A DNA stretch of 64,000 nucleotides from Lachnospira eligens (GTDB taxonomy: Bacteria; Bacillota; Clostridia; Lachnospirales; Lachnospiraceae): positions 152,815 to 216,814 of the forward strand of contig NZ_WKRD01000007.1 of the NCBI RefSeq assembly GCF_009680455.1, in the 5' to 3' direction. The translations under genes and the position numbers were made by a program. Below, in pieces: positions 8,382-17,658 of the stretch. Every line of letters starts with the position of its first letter. Position 1 is the first letter of the stretch. The notes under the pieces were generated by a model. The model was given only the letters and a program-made list of their open reading frames with translations, ran no database searches and was not told the origin of the DNA.

Positions 8382-8475
8382 TCATAATATAAATATATGA
8401 GCAGAGTACACATTTTAAACATATTTATCAGATAGTATATAGATAATTAATTCACCGTGAAAGTGAGGATTACAT

Positions 8476-9153
8476 ATGGATAAGATGAAGGTTTTAGTAG
8501 TAGATGATGAAAGCAGAATGAGAAAGCTTGTAAGTGATTTCCTTACAAGAAAAGGATATGCTGTTATTGAAGCGGCTGATGGTGTAGAAGCTGTAGATAC
8601 ATTTATGGAGAATAAAGATATTGCACTTATAATTCTTGATGTTATGATGCCAAGAATGGATGGCTGGGAAGTGTGCAGGCAGATAAGAAAGGATTCTAAA
8701 GTTCCTATTATAATGCTTACAGCAAAGGGCGAGGAGATGGATGAACTACAAGGCTTTGAATGTGGAGCTGACGAATATATTGCCAAGCCATTTTCACCCA
8801 AGATACTTACAGCCAGAGTTGATGCAATTATAAGACGTGCATATGGTGTTGACAGCAACGAGATAATTGAGATTGGTGGAATTACTATAGATAAAGCAGC
8901 ACATATCGTTAAGATTGATGGTGAAGAGATAGAGTTAAGCTATAAGGAGTTTGAACTGCTTACTTATTTTGTTGAGAATAAAGGGCTTGCGTTGTCTAGA
9001 GAGAAGATTCTTAATAATGTATGGAATTATGATTACTATGGAGATGCAAGAACTATAGATACTCATGTTAAGAAATTAAGAAAGAAAATGGGTGAGAAGG
9101 GTGATTACATCAAGACAATCTGGGGTATGGGTTACAAGTTCATTGTTGACTGA
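8476..9153 (+). CDS. OmpR/PhoB-family response regulator
   Basis: Cytoplasmic DNA-binding regulator of 225 residues. The receiver domain has the acidic pair in VVDDESRMRK, phospho-acceptor D55 in ILDVMMPRMDG and the conserved Lys in AKPFSPK. The C-terminal winged helix ends with TIDTHVKKLRKK and IKTIWGMGYKF, typical of the OmpR family. The cognate kinase gene starts 27 nt downstream. The target is unknown; the lipoprotein after the kinase is a possible one. Confidence 0.93.
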   Translation: MDKMKVLVVDDESRMRKLVSDFLTRKGYAVIEAADGVEAVDTFMENKDIALIILDVMMPRMDGWEVCRQIRKDSKVPIIMLTAKGEEMDELQGFECGADEYIAKPFSPKILTARVDAIIRRAYGVDSNEIIEIGGITIDKAAHIVKIDGEEIELSYKEFELLTYFVENKGLALSREKILNNVWNYDYYGDARTIDTHVKKLRKKMGEKGDYIKTIWGMGYKFIVD

Positions 9154-9180
9154 TTCTGCGTATAAGGAAGGCAATTAAAG

Positions 9181-10815
9181 ATGAAGATACATTCAATTAA
9201 GTTTAAGATTACACTTCTTCTGGTAGTTACTGTTACATGTCTTGTGGCTATGCTTATTGGATTTAACAGCATTTTTTCTGAGAAAGTGTATATGAACCGT
9301 AAGCAGAAGAGCATGATTAATTCTTATGAGAATGTCAATGAAATCATGCAGAAATATACTGATTCACAGATAGATAAAGATACTATGTGTGCTGATATGG
9401 AGAACATATCTACAGCAAAGGGAATATCAGTGCTTGTAGTTGACAGCAGCTGGTGTACCATATATGTAAGTACTCAGGGAGATGATTCAATGATGGAACG
9501 TCTTCGCATGAGTATATTTAATGGGGATATTTTTAAGAATAATGGTTCACCTGATAAAGCACCGGAACCTAAGGAACAGGAAGATGATTCAGATAACCCG
9601 GCAGACAAGGATGATAAGAAAGATCATAGAAAGCGTCTGGAAGATATTATTGATATGTCAGGTACATCACTTGTTGAGAACAGGACAATTATAAGCTCCA
9701 ATGATAATTACACATTACAGAAGGTGTATGATGAAAGGCTTGGAGATTACTATCTTGAGATATGGGGTACACTTGACAATGGATATTCAATTATATTAAG
9801 AACTCCTATCCAGGGAATAAAAGATAATGTAAATATATCGACAACTCTTATTAAGTATGTTGGAGGAGCAATTCTTGCTGTTGGTATAATTGCAGCATTT
9901 GTAGTATCAACATATATTACCAGACCGATTAAGCAGCTTTCTAATATTGCTGAGAAGATGTCAGAGATGGATTTTGATGCAAGATATGAGGGAAGTGATA
10001 AGGGAGAGATTGGTCTGCTTGGAAAGAGCATGAACAATATGTCTGAGAAGCTTGAACAGAATATTGCTGAGCTTAAGAAGGCTAACCTTGAACTTAAGAA
10101 AGATATTGATAAAAAAGAAAAGCTTGAGATAATGAGAACAGATTTTCTTTCAAATGTATCTCATGAGTTAAAGACTCCTATTGCACTTATACAAGGATAT
10201 GCTGAGGGGCTTAAGGAAGGCATAACAGATGATCCTGAAAGCATGGAATTTTATTGTGATGTTATTATGGACGAGGCAAACAAGATGAATACAATGGTTA
10301 AGCGACTTCTTACACTTAATCAGATTGAATTCGGAAATGATGAGCCTGAGATGGAGAGATTTGATATTAATGAGCTTATTGCTTCTGTAGCAGATGCCAA
10401 TGCAATAAGAGCGGGACAAAAGAATATGAGTATAGTATTTGATAACCGTAATGAGCATAATTATGTGTGGGCTGATGAATACAAGACAGAGGAAGTGCTT
10501 ACTAATTATATATCTAATGCACTTAATCACTGTGATGGAAAGCGTGCAATTGAGGTGAGAACTGAAAAATCAGAGAATGGAGGAACTATTACCGTTACTG
10601 TATATAATAGTGGAAAAAATATTGCTGATGAAGATCTTGAAAGAATATGGGAGAAGTTCTACAAGACTGATAAAGCGAGAACAAGAGAATATGGAGGTAA
10701 TGGAATAGGACTGTCTATTGTAAAGGCTATTATGGATTCAATGGGGCAGGAATATGGTGTCAGAAATGTATCTGATGGTGTAGAATTCTGGTTTAATCTT
10801 GATTGTAAATCATAA
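9181..10815 (+). CDS. Membrane sensor histidine kinase
   Basis: Partner of the upstream regulator. The 544 residues contain TM1 (about 9-30), an extracellular domain (about 31-215) with an acidic D/K/P-rich insert, TM2 (about 222-244), a HAMP domain (about 245-298), the dimerization/phospho-acceptor box SNVSHELKTP with H328, and an HATPase domain with N box NYISNALNHC and G box GGNGIGLSIVKAI. Architecture is that of general envelope-stress kinases. The ligand cannot be inferred. Confidence 0.92.
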   Translation: MKIHSIKFKITLLLVVTVTCLVAMLIGFNSIFSEKVYMNRKQKSMINSYENVNEIMQKYTDSQIDKDTMCADMENISTAKGISVLVVDSSWCTIYVSTQGDDSMMERLRMSIFNGDIFKNNGSPDKAPEPKEQEDDSDNPADKDDKKDHRKRLEDIIDMSGTSLVENRTIISSNDNYTLQKVYDERLGDYYLEIWGTLDNGYSIILRTPIQGIKDNVNISTTLIKYVGGAILAVGIIAAFVVSTYITRPIKQLSNIAEKMSEMDFDARYEGSDKGEIGLLGKSMNNMSEKLEQNIAELKKANLELKKDIDKKEKLEIMRTDFLSNVSHELKTPIALIQGYAEGLKEGITDDPESMEFYCDVIMDEANKMNTMVKRLLTLNQIEFGNDEPEMERFDINELIASVADANAIRAGQKNMSIVFDNRNEHNYVWADEYKTEEVLTNYISNALNHCDGKRAIEVRTEKSENGGTITVTVYNSGKNIADEDLERIWEKFYKTDKARTREYGGNGIGLSIVKAIMDSMGQEYGVRNVSDGVEFWFNLDCKS

Positions 10816-10906
10816 TATGATATAATTGTTATCAGTGTATGAGAATAATTGGTATATTCATCATGAACGGTGATAATAATTATAAAGGGAAATTGAGGAA
10901 ATATAT

Positions 10907-11638
10907 ATGAAAAAAGTTATAACAGGTCTGCTTGTGCTTTTGTGTATATCTGCACTCACAGGTTGTGGCAAAGATGATGTAACATTAACCAATGAAGATA
11001 ATGATCTGGTTGCTGAGTATATAGCAGGAACGCTTCTTAAGTATTCATATGAAAATGAATGGAAGTATCAGAAGCTTAATTCAGCACAGAATGGTGGAGG
11101 TACAACAAGTTCGTCTGGTATACAGAAACCGTCACAGACACAGTCTGCAACTACAGGACATAATAATACAATACAGACTACTAAGGCGTCAGGTAATTCA
11201 GCGAACGCATCAGCAGATTTATTAACAGGGCTGCCAACTGCACTTGGATTTAATGGTGTGACACTTACATATAAGGATTATACTGTGGGAAATCAGTATC
11301 CGGCAGAGAATTATGTGGTTTCAGTGCCGTCACAGACGGGCTGTAAGGTTGTTGCTGTTGAGATGACACTTACTAATACAAGTGGTTCAACAGTTAATCT
11401 TACATCATCAGGTGGTGTTGTATTAAAGCTCACAGCCGGCTCAACAGCTGTAAGCAATTATGCTTCAATGCTTAAGAATGATATTACAACACTTAAGAAT
11501 GTTTCACTGGCGGCAGGAGAGAGTAAAGAAGTAGTTGTATTATTTCAGGTAAAAGAAAGCGATGCCAATTCATTAGCCGGTTTGGTTATGTCGGCAACAT
11601 CATCAGGAACATCGCTTGGTTCATTAACAATCAATTAA
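10907..11638 (+). CDS. Lipoprotein, unknown function
   Basis: The 243-residue protein begins with a lipoprotein signal MKKVITGLLVLLCISALTGC (acceptor Cys20). A Ser/Thr/Gln/Asn-rich linker (about 62-100) leads to a beta-rich domain (about 110-243) with VAVEMTLTNTSGSTVNL and KEVVVLFQVKE, the pattern of extracellular immunoglobulin-like (DUF-type) domains common in Lachnospiraceae lipoproteins. It ends convergent with the pectinesterase, and the two stop codons share the tetranucleotide TTAA. Confidence 0.75.
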   Translation: MKKVITGLLVLLCISALTGCGKDDVTLTNEDNDLVAEYIAGTLLKYSYENEWKYQKLNSAQNGGGTTSSSGIQKPSQTQSATTGHNNTIQTTKASGNSANASADLLTGLPTALGFNGVTLTYKDYTVGNQYPAENYVVSVPSQTGCKVVAVEMTLTNTSGSTVNLTSSGGVVLKLTAGSTAVSNYASMLKNDITTLKNVSLAAGESKEVVVLFQVKESDANSLAGLVMSATSSGTSLGSLTIN

Positions 11639-12576
11639 GAATGCATAACATTTTCAATGTTGTAAAAGGCAGCTTGTGCTTCATCTAACTGATGAACATA
11701 GGCTGCTCTTTTTTCAGGCTTATATCCATCGCCATGTCCATTATATTCAGCATAATATACAGTTTCATGTGATTCAGGCTTATTCCAGTCAGTGAAGCCC
11801 TCATCAATAATCTGGTCGGAATATTCACAGTTAAGAAGAACAACCTTGGCATGAATTCTCCAAGGTCTGCTTAAAGCAACGCTTTTAGGCGGACAGTTTC
11901 CTGTAAATGTGCAATTATCAAATACATAACCGAAAGCCTGACCTTCATATGTTGAAGGTGCAGTATAATAAGAGTTGATGGGTTCATTCCGGTTTAATGC
12001 AAAAAGTGTGCAGTTTTTAAAATAAGCTGTGGCACTTCCGAAAATAAAATCAATTTCACCACATATAAAGCAGTCTTCATATAACTGGTGAACGAGCTTT
12101 CTTTCACCGTCTATTGTTGGACCTGTAAAACCACCTGGTTGTTTTTCTTTAAGAGGCAGCGGACCGGTAAATAAAGTGTCCTGATGACCGAGAATTTTAC
12201 AGTGCTTAAATGTGATGTTGTCACCTTCAGCGTATACAGCTATTGCCTGACCGACATTATCACCAAATCCGGCGCTGTTTTCGAATGTTATATTGCTTGC
12301 AGAGAAATTATCGGCATATACAAGAAATGTATAGGAACGGAAAGTTCCACGCTTAGAGCCGTCAGGCATAATCATTCTTGCATAGAAGCCCTCAGTAATA
12401 ATAGTTTCATCTGTATCTTCACCAATTAAGGTAATATTATTTTTCCGGATTTCAATACGTTCTTTATATATTCCTTTTTTGATAAATATAGTTTCGTTGT
12501 TATTATCAGAAACAGAATCAACTGCTTTCTGTATTGAATCAAAATCACCAGAATTGTCTTTAGCTACCGTAATCAT
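11635..12576 (-). CDS. Pectin methylesterase (CE8), no signal peptide
   Basis: Removes methyl groups from galacturonate in pectin. The 313-residue beta-helix protein has the CE8 motifs GQAIAVYAEGD, LGHQDTLF (catalytic Asp), CGEIDFIFGSATAYF (second Asp) and LSRPWR (substrate Arg/Trp). It begins directly with MITVAKDNSGDF and has no signal peptide or anchor, so it probably acts on imported methylated oligogalacturonides. AGGAGG lies 11-16 nt before the start. It is a sign of a pectin-using gut bacterium. Confidence 0.93.
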   Translation of the reverse strand: MITVAKDNSGDFDSIQKAVDSVSDNNNETIFIKKGIYKERIEIRKNNITLIGEDTDETIITEGFYARMIMPDGSKRGTFRSYTFLVYADNFSASNITFENSAGFGDNVGQAIAVYAEGDNITFKHCKILGHQDTLFTGPLPLKEKQPGGFTGPTIDGERKLVHQLYEDCFICGEIDFIFGSATAYFKNCTLFALNRNEPINSYYTAPSTYEGQAFGYVFDNCTFTGNCPPKSVALSRPWRIHAKVVLLNCEYSDQIIDEGFTDWNKPESHETVYYAEYNGHGDGYKPEKRAAYVHQLDEAQAAFYNIENVMHS

Positions 12577-12615
12577 AAAAATGCATACCTCCTATTTTTT
12601 GCTATTATAGCACAC

Positions 12616-12644
12616 TGGACATTAATAAATAAAGCGAGTATAAT
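12616..12644 (+). promoter_or_regulatory. Promoter of the acetyltransferase gene
   Basis: TGGACA (12616-12621), 17-bp spacer, TATAAT (12639-12644). On the other strand a TATAAT at 12609-12604 may serve the divergent pectinesterase gene, so the two promoters are back to back within 50 bp. Confidence 0.65.
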
Positions 12645-12679
12645 TCCATTCGTTAAAAAAATTGTAGGAAATAGAGATT

Positions 12680-13099
12680 ATGATAAGAATAGTAGAAGAT
12701 ATGAGAGATGTTGATATATATCTTTCATTAAGAAAACAGGTTGGCTGGATTAAGTTAGATGAAAATCAGGCTCAGAGAGCATTGGATAACAGTGTGAAAG
12801 TATTCACAGTATATGATGATGACAAGCCTATAGGAATGGGCAGAGTAGTTGGAGATATGGCTGTAATAAGCTATATCCAGGATTTAATAATAATACCGGA
12901 ATATCAGAGTAAGCACATAGGAAGCATGCTTATAGAACATATAATAGCTTATGTCAAAGGAATTACTCAGGAAGGCACAAGAATGATGCTTTGTCTGATG
13001 TGTGCCAAGGGCAGAGAGATATTCTATGAAAAGCATGGATTTATCGCAAGACCGACACCAGAACTGGGACCGGGAATGATACAGTATATATTACAATAG
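12680..13099 (+). CDS. GNAT-family N-acetyltransferase
   Basis: Cytoplasmic acetyl-CoA-dependent acyltransferase of 139 residues. Visible GNAT features are DDKPIGMGRVVGD (beta 2-3), IQDLIIIPEYQSKHIGSMLI (the acetyl-CoA binding Q/R-x-x-G-x-G/A region, here QSKHIG) and FYEKHGFI near the end. The substrate is unknown. It is monocistronic as far as visible, with its own promoter. Confidence 0.85.
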   Translation: MIRIVEDMRDVDIYLSLRKQVGWIKLDENQAQRALDNSVKVFTVYDDDKPIGMGRVVGDMAVISYIQDLIIIPEYQSKHIGSMLIEHIIAYVKGITQEGTRMMLCLMCAKGREIFYEKHGFIARPTPELGPGMIQYILQ

Positions 13100-13114
13100 C
13101 ATTGTAAAATGTAA

Positions 13115-13177
13115 TGTTAACCTAATGTCAACCTAAATTAATAACGGGTTGACAATTACTTTTCAAGTGTGTACAAT
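13115..13177 (+). promoter_or_regulatory. bioY promoter with BirA-like operator
   Basis: TTGACA (13149-13154), 17-bp spacer and TACAAT (13172-13177) form a near-ideal promoter. The -35 hexamer lies inside GGTTGACA (13147-13154), the inverse of TGTCAACC (13126-13133); the GTCAAC and GTTGAC cores are 15 bp apart, as in Gram-positive BirA operators. A further direct copy TGTTAACC lies at 13115-13122, 11 bp before. Repression by biotin-BirA is inferred from this and from the downstream bioY. Confidence 0.6.
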
Positions 13178-13219
13178 AACAAATGTTGTATTACTACATT
13201 TGAAAAGAGGACTTTAATT

Positions 13220-13777
13220 ATGAAAAGCAAAAAGGTTACTATTTATCAGCTGACATTTATGGCTATGATGGCAGCAGTTACATGTATTCTTGGACCACTT
13301 TCAGTTCCAATTGGTCAGATTCCAATATCTCTTACTAATCTTGTGATTTATTTCACAGTATTTGTACTGGGCATATGGGCAGGAACAGGAAGCTATGGAA
13401 TATATCTGCTGCTTGGTGCTGTAGGACTTCCTGTATTTTCAGGATTTGCTGGTGGATTAGGAAAGCTTCTTGGACCAACAGGAGGATATCTTATAGGTTT
13501 CATATTCATGGCACTTATTGGAGGAGCTGTGATTGAGCTTTCACACAGAAATATTTTTCTTACAATGTTAGGCTGGGTAGTTGGAACTGCTGTTGCATAT
13601 GCATTTGGTACGGTATGGTTTGTATACCTTATGAAATGTTCAGTCACATATGCACTTACAGTATGTGTATATCCATTTATCGGATTTGATATTGTCAAGA
13701 TAGTTATTGCAACACTTCTTGGAAAGACAGTAAGATATGCAATAACCAAAGCTGGTCTTATACAGAAAGCAGCATAA
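13220..13777 (+). CDS. bioY: Biotin transporter substrate-binding component BioY
   Basis: S-component of an ECF biotin importer in the membrane. The 185 residues contain about six hydrophobic helices and the BioY signatures GPLSVPIGQIPISLTNLV, LLLGAVGLPVFSGFAGG and GPTGGYLIGF. ATG 13220 follows an AAGAGGA site; the longer frame from 13169 would start inside the promoter. The energizing A and T components are not adjacent. Confidence 0.92.
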   Translation: MKSKKVTIYQLTFMAMMAAVTCILGPLSVPIGQIPISLTNLVIYFTVFVLGIWAGTGSYGIYLLLGAVGLPVFSGFAGGLGKLLGPTGGYLIGFIFMALIGGAVIELSHRNIFLTMLGWVVGTAVAYAFGTVWFVYLMKCSVTYALTVCVYPFIGFDIVKIVIATLLGKTVRYAITKAGLIQKAA

Positions 13778-13787
13778 TAAGTAAAAG

Positions 13788-13823
13788 AAAAAGGTGTCTC
13801 CGGATTAACGGAGACACCTTTTT
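13788..13823. terminator. Bidirectional terminator between bioY and the RpiB-family gene
   Basis: A 15-bp perfect stem (13788-13802 with 13809-13823), loop GATTAA, with A and T tracts on both sides. It can end both convergent genes. Confidence 0.9.
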
Positions 13824-13842
13824 AAGTACAATGCAGAATTAA

Positions 13843-14481
13843 TTATCTGAGAGTCTTAACATACTCAGCAATCTTCTCATCCTTGCAGTTAGCAAAGAAA
13901 AGCTCTTCAAACTTCTCACCTGCAACAGCACCCTTAACGAGATCCTGATCAAGCTCCTTAAGAACTTCTACGAGATCCTGCTTAAGAGTAACAGCTCTTA
14001 CGCCATCAAGAATCTTCTTGTTTCTCTGTTCAGGAACAACTCTTTCTTTAGGATATCCGCCACCTGGTTCACCCTCGAAAAGCTTTTCAAAGATGTATGT
14101 GAGGTTAAGCTCTGCACCCCATCCGAAGCCCTTTGCAAATGGAAGAGCAATAGCGTTACCGTCGTTAATCTGCATGAACATATAAGCGTCTGAAGGATCA
14201 ACAACATGTCCACAGAGAACTCCAGGGAAAGAGTTAAGTGCTAACATAGCACCTTCACCAGTACCGCAACCTGTTACCACAAAGTCAGCAGCACCGCTGT
14301 TTAAAAGAATAGCAGCAAGGATACCGTTCTGTACGTATGTAAGCTGTGCTTTATCATCAGCTGAGTACATACCATAATTATCAACTGTATGTCCCTTGCT
14401 TTCTGCAACTTTCTTAAGTGATGCATAAATCATCTCGTTCTTTGCAGCCTGGCTGTTTTCATTAATTAATGCGATTCTCAT
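13843..14481 (-). CDS. RpiB/LacA/LacB-family sugar-phosphate isomerase
   Basis: The 212-residue protein has the family core: MRIALINENSQ start, a long first helix, and GCGTGEGAMLALNSFPGVLCG with the catalytic Cys region, followed by DAYMFMQINDGNAIALP. It is some 60 residues longer than classical RpiB because of a C-terminal helical extension, so it belongs to a divergent subgroup and the sugar is uncertain. The internal start at 14481 has AGGAGA just upstream; the longer frame adds a segment without family match. Confidence 0.82.
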   Translation of the reverse strand: MRIALINENSQAAKNEMIYASLKKVAESKGHTVDNYGMYSADDKAQLTYVQNGILAAILLNSGAADFVVTGCGTGEGAMLALNSFPGVLCGHVVDPSDAYMFMQINDGNAIALPFAKGFGWGAELNLTYIFEKLFEGEPGGGYPKERVVPEQRNKKILDGVRAVTLKQDLVEVLKELDQDLVKGAVAGEKFEELFFANCKDEKIAEYVKTLR

Positions 14482-14632
14482 TATGAAATCTCCTCTTTTC
14501 TTATATTCTATATAAACTATAAGCTGTGGGTCTGCTTTTGTCAAATGTGTATACTGAAATAATACATTTACCAAATGCGTACTTATGTGTTATATTATAC
14601 AGAACGAATTAAGTTGAAAGAGGTTAGATAAT

Positions 14633-15571
14633 ATGGCTGAAAATAAAGATTCCCAGGCAGCATTTATGGAGGCTGTCGGAAGCATTAAAGAATATGCCAA
14701 GGTTAATGGCAATATTGTTACAAGAGAGGATGTACACAGCTTTTTTAAAGATATGGCATTAGATGATGCCAAATTCCAGATGATTTCAGGATATCTGATG
14801 GCTAATGGAATTAAGATACAGGGTGAAGACAGCGTAGATAATGAATTCCTGAAGCTGATGGAAAGTGCCTCAGATGATAATATTGATGAGTCAGGACAAC
14901 ATATTTCTAAGGAAGAACAGGAAGATAAGAAGGTTGCGGATGATATTGTAAGTCATCTTGATTATGAAGAGGATGAGAAGTATCTGAAAATATATCTTCA
15001 GGATATATCAGGAATACAGCCTATGACAGATGTTACAAGATCATATCTTCTTATGAACATAGTTGAGGATAATGATAAAGAATCACTAAAACTGCTTACA
15101 GAAAGTTATCTTGAAAAGATTGCGTCATGGATAGAACCATTCAGAGGAAAGGGAGTTCTTGCATGTGACCTTGTACAGGAGGCCAATCTGGCTATGACAG
15201 CATATATAGGACAGCAGGAATGGCTTAATAATTATGAGTGGAAGGATAAGATTAAAGAAGGTGGACAGGAAGACCTTCTTAATGTGCTTAAAGGAATTGA
15301 CGAAGCAGTTAAGGAGCTTATTGAAGGCAGTCTTAATATGCTTATAGATGAACAGACGGATGTTAATATGGTTTCGGGAAAAATTCTCAATAAAGTCAAT
15401 CTTGTAAATGACTGGGGAATAAGACTTAAAGAAGAATTAGGAAGAAAACCTACGGTGGAAGAAGTAGCAAAGAACATGGGAGTTGCAGAAAATGTGGTAC
15501 TTGAGGCTATCAGGCTTTCAAGTGAAACAATTGAAGATATCAAGTACGAAAAGACGGTTCCTAAAGAATAA
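14633..15571 (+). CDS. Sigma-70-like protein lacking promoter-recognition regions
   Basis: The 312 residues resemble parts of a primary sigma factor. The N-terminus (about 5-60) is like region 1.1. YLKIYLQDISGIQPMTD (about 117-135) is like region 1.2, the segment GVLACDLVQEANLAMTAYIG (about 184-203) matches region 2.1-2.2, and RLKEELGRKPTVEEVAKNMG (about 264-283) matches region 3. The aromatic region 2.3/2.4 (usually FSTYATWWIRQAI) is replaced by acidic and amphipathic sequence, and there is no region 4. It may bind core polymerase without reading promoters. Role unknown; single gene with its own upstream space. Confidence 0.72.
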   Translation: MAENKDSQAAFMEAVGSIKEYAKVNGNIVTREDVHSFFKDMALDDAKFQMISGYLMANGIKIQGEDSVDNEFLKLMESASDDNIDESGQHISKEEQEDKKVADDIVSHLDYEEDEKYLKIYLQDISGIQPMTDVTRSYLLMNIVEDNDKESLKLLTESYLEKIASWIEPFRGKGVLACDLVQEANLAMTAYIGQQEWLNNYEWKDKIKEGGQEDLLNVLKGIDEAVKELIEGSLNMLIDEQTDVNMVSGKILNKVNLVNDWGIRLKEELGRKPTVEEVAKNMGVAENVVLEAIRLSSETIEDIKYEKTVPKE

Positions 15572-15626
15572 CTGATTAATAAAATTAATATATACACGAT
15601 TTCGAGAAAAATTTAACAATTTTTTA

Positions 15627-15655
15627 TTGATTTTAATTAGGGCATGGTATAGAAT
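15627..15655 (+). promoter_or_regulatory. pckA promoter
   Basis: TTGATT (15627-15632), 17-bp spacer, TAGAAT (15650-15655), about 57 bp before the pckA start. Confidence 0.55.
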
Positions 15656-15711
15656 TAAAAAGAATTTTGTAATAATTTACAAGAAATTATAAGAAAAGAG
15701 GTTTATGTAAG

Positions 15712-17316
15712 ATGGCAAAAATCGATTTAAGCAAGTATGGCATCACAGGTGCTACAGAGATCGTCTACAATCCTTCTTATGAATTATTATTCGAGGAAGA
15801 GACTAAGTCTACTAACGAAGGTTATGAAGTTGGTAAGGAAAGCGAACTTGGAGCTGTTGATGTTATGACAGGTATCTATACAGGTCGTTCTCCTAAAGAC
15901 AAGTACATTGTTGTTGATGAGAACTCTAAGGACACTGTATGGTGGACATCAGATGAGTATAAGAACGATAACCACCCAATGTCAGAAGATGTATGGGCTA
16001 AGGTTAAGGACATCGCTAAGGCAGAGCTTTCTAATAAGAAACTTTTCGTAGTTGATGCATTTTGTGGAGCTAACAAGGACACAAGAATGGCAGTTCGTTT
16101 CATCGTTGAAGTTGCTTGGCAGGCACATTTTGTAACTAATATGTTCATTAAGCCAACAGCAGAAGAACTTGAGAACTTCGAGCCAGATTTCGTTGTATAT
16201 AATGCTTCTAAGGCTAAGGTTGAGAACTATGCTGAATTAGGCCTTAACTCAGAGACATGTGTTGCATTCAACATTACAAGCCATGAGCAGGTAATCATTA
16301 ATACATGGTATGGTGGAGAGATGAAGAAGGGTATGTTCTCTATGATGAACTACTACCTTCCATTAAAGGGTATTGCTTCAATGCACTGCTCAGCTAACAC
16401 AGATAAGAACGGAGAGAATACAGCAATCTTCTTTGGTCTTTCAGGAACAGGTAAGACAACACTTTCAACAGATCCTAAGAGACTCCTTATCGGTGATGAT
16501 GAGCATGGTTGGGATGACAATGGCGTATTCAACTTCGAAGGTGGATGCTACGCTAAGGTTATCAACCTTGATAAGGAATCAGAGCCAGATATCTACAATG
16601 CAATTAAGAGAAACGCTCTTCTTGAGAACGTTACACTTGATGAGAATGGAAAGATTGATTTCGCAGATAAGAGCGTAACAGAGAATACTCGTGTATCTTA
16701 CCCAATCAATCATATTGAGAATATAGTAAGACCAATTTCTTCAGCTCCAGCAGCTAAGAATGTAATCTTCCTTTCAGCAGATGCTTTCGGAGTACTTCCT
16801 CCAGTATCTATTCTTACACCAGAGCAGACACAGTACTACTTCCTTTCAGGATTTACTGCTAAGCTTGCTGGTACAGAGAGAGGAATCACAGAGCCTACAC
16901 CTACATTCTCAGCTTGCTTCGGACAGGCATTCCTTGAGCTTCATCCTACAAAGTATGCAGCAGAGCTTGTTAAGAAGATGGAAAAGAGTGGAGCTAAGGC
17001 TTACTTAGTTAACACAGGATGGAATGGAACAGGTAAGAGAATCTCTATTAAGGATACTCGTGGTATCATTGATGCTATCCTTTCAGGTGCTATTAATACA
17101 GCTCCAACAAAGAAGATTCCTATGTTCAACTTTGAAGTTCCTACAGAGCTTCCAGGAGTAGATCCAGCAATCCTTGATCCAAGAGATACATATGCTGATG
17201 CTTCTGAGTGGGAGACTAAGGCTAAGGATCTTGCTGCAAGATTCAATAAGAACTTTGTTAAGTACACAGGTAACGAAGCTGGTAAGGCTTTAGTTGCTGC
17301 TGGTCCACAGCTTTAA
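15712..17316 (+). CDS. pckA: Phosphoenolpyruvate carboxykinase (ATP)
   Basis: Interconverts oxaloacetate/ATP and PEP/CO2/ADP; in gut anaerobes it often runs toward oxaloacetate to fix CO2. The 534 residues are the usual length. Motifs: [11 protein letters not shown], the kinase P-loop [11 protein letters not shown] (about 242-252), metal-binding [11 protein letters not shown], and the adenine/ATP-contacting [11 protein letters not shown]. Codon use favours a few codons strongly (GCT, AAG, TTC), as expected for a highly expressed gene. A hairpin terminator follows. Confidence 0.97.
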   Translation: MAKIDLSKYGITGATEIVYNPSYELLFEEETKSTNEGYEVGKESELGAVDVMTGIYTGRSPKDKYIVVDENSKDTVWWTSDEYKNDNHPMSEDVWAKVKDIAKAELSNKKLFVVDAFCGANKDTRMAVRFIVEVAWQAHFVTNMFIKPTAEELENFEPDFVVYNASKAKVENYAELGLNSETCVAFNITSHEQVIINTWYGGEMKKGMFSMMNYYLPLKGIASMHCSANTDKNGENTAIFFGLSGTGKTTLSTDPKRLLIGDDEHGWDDNGVFNFEGGCYAKVINLDKESEPDIYNAIKRNALLENVTLDENGKIDFADKSVTENTRVSYPINHIENIVRPISSAPAAKNVIFLSADAFGVLPPVSILTPEQTQYYFLSGFTAKLAGTERGITEPTPTFSACFGQAFLELHPTKYAAELVKKMEKSGAKAYLVNTGWNGTGKRISIKDTRGIIDAILSGAINTAPTKKIPMFNFEVPTELPGVDPAILDPRDTYADASEWETKAKDLAARFNKNFVKYTGNEAGKALVAAGPQL

Positions 17317-17348
17317 TTTTCAATCATTACAGAGTTTGAATTATGATT

Positions 17349-17400
17349 ATATACCTGCGTCTGAATTGAATTCATTCGCAGGTATATTTGAATTTTTTTG
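17349..17400 (+). terminator. Terminator of pckA
   Basis: Arms ATATACCTGCG (17349-17359) and CGCAGGTATAT (17377-17387) are perfect inverses; an inner TGAATT/AATTCA pair tightens the loop. TTTTTTT follows at 17393-17399. Confidence 0.8.
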
Positions 17401-17410
17401 ACATATAATA

Positions 17411-17439
17411 TTGTGTAATCAGTAAAGAAGATGTATAAT
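17411..17439 (+). promoter_or_regulatory. Promoter of the 6S RNA gene
   Basis: TTGTGT (17411-17416), 17-bp spacer, TATAAT (17434-17439). Start is expected near 17446, so the RNA would carry some extra 5' bases that are trimmed, or the true start lies slightly further on. Confidence 0.5.
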
Positions 17440-17471
17440 CAATACATCGGTACAGATTACGTATCAATTGA

Positions 17472-17650
17472 ATATTTCCTGGGACGTTCGCAAAACCACA
17501 TTATTTTGATCCTACATTTCATCGACGGGATTCCTATATCTCCATTCCAATGTCAAGCCTCCTTAGTCAGTGGAAGGCAGCGGTCTGGATGCGGTTGCCC
17601 ACCTAGCTTCGCTAGGAGTCGAAAGCGTGGGGAGCGGCGTTTTGGGATAT
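17472..17650 (+). ncRNA. ssrS: 6S RNA
   Basis: Promoter-mimicking RNA that binds the vegetative RNA polymerase. The closing stem is TCCTGGGACG (17477-17486) with CGTTTTGGGA (17638-17647), ten pairs including G-U pairs. It is followed by the GTTCGCAA segment that also starts E. coli 6S RNA, and on the 3' side by GGAGCGGCG. The middle can fold as a long interrupted stem, with a terminal ACCTAGCTTCGCTAGG hairpin. Length (about 180 nt), position after a terminator and lack of a credible protein support this. Exact ends uncertain. Confidence 0.75.
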
Positions 17651-17658
17651 TATTTATT

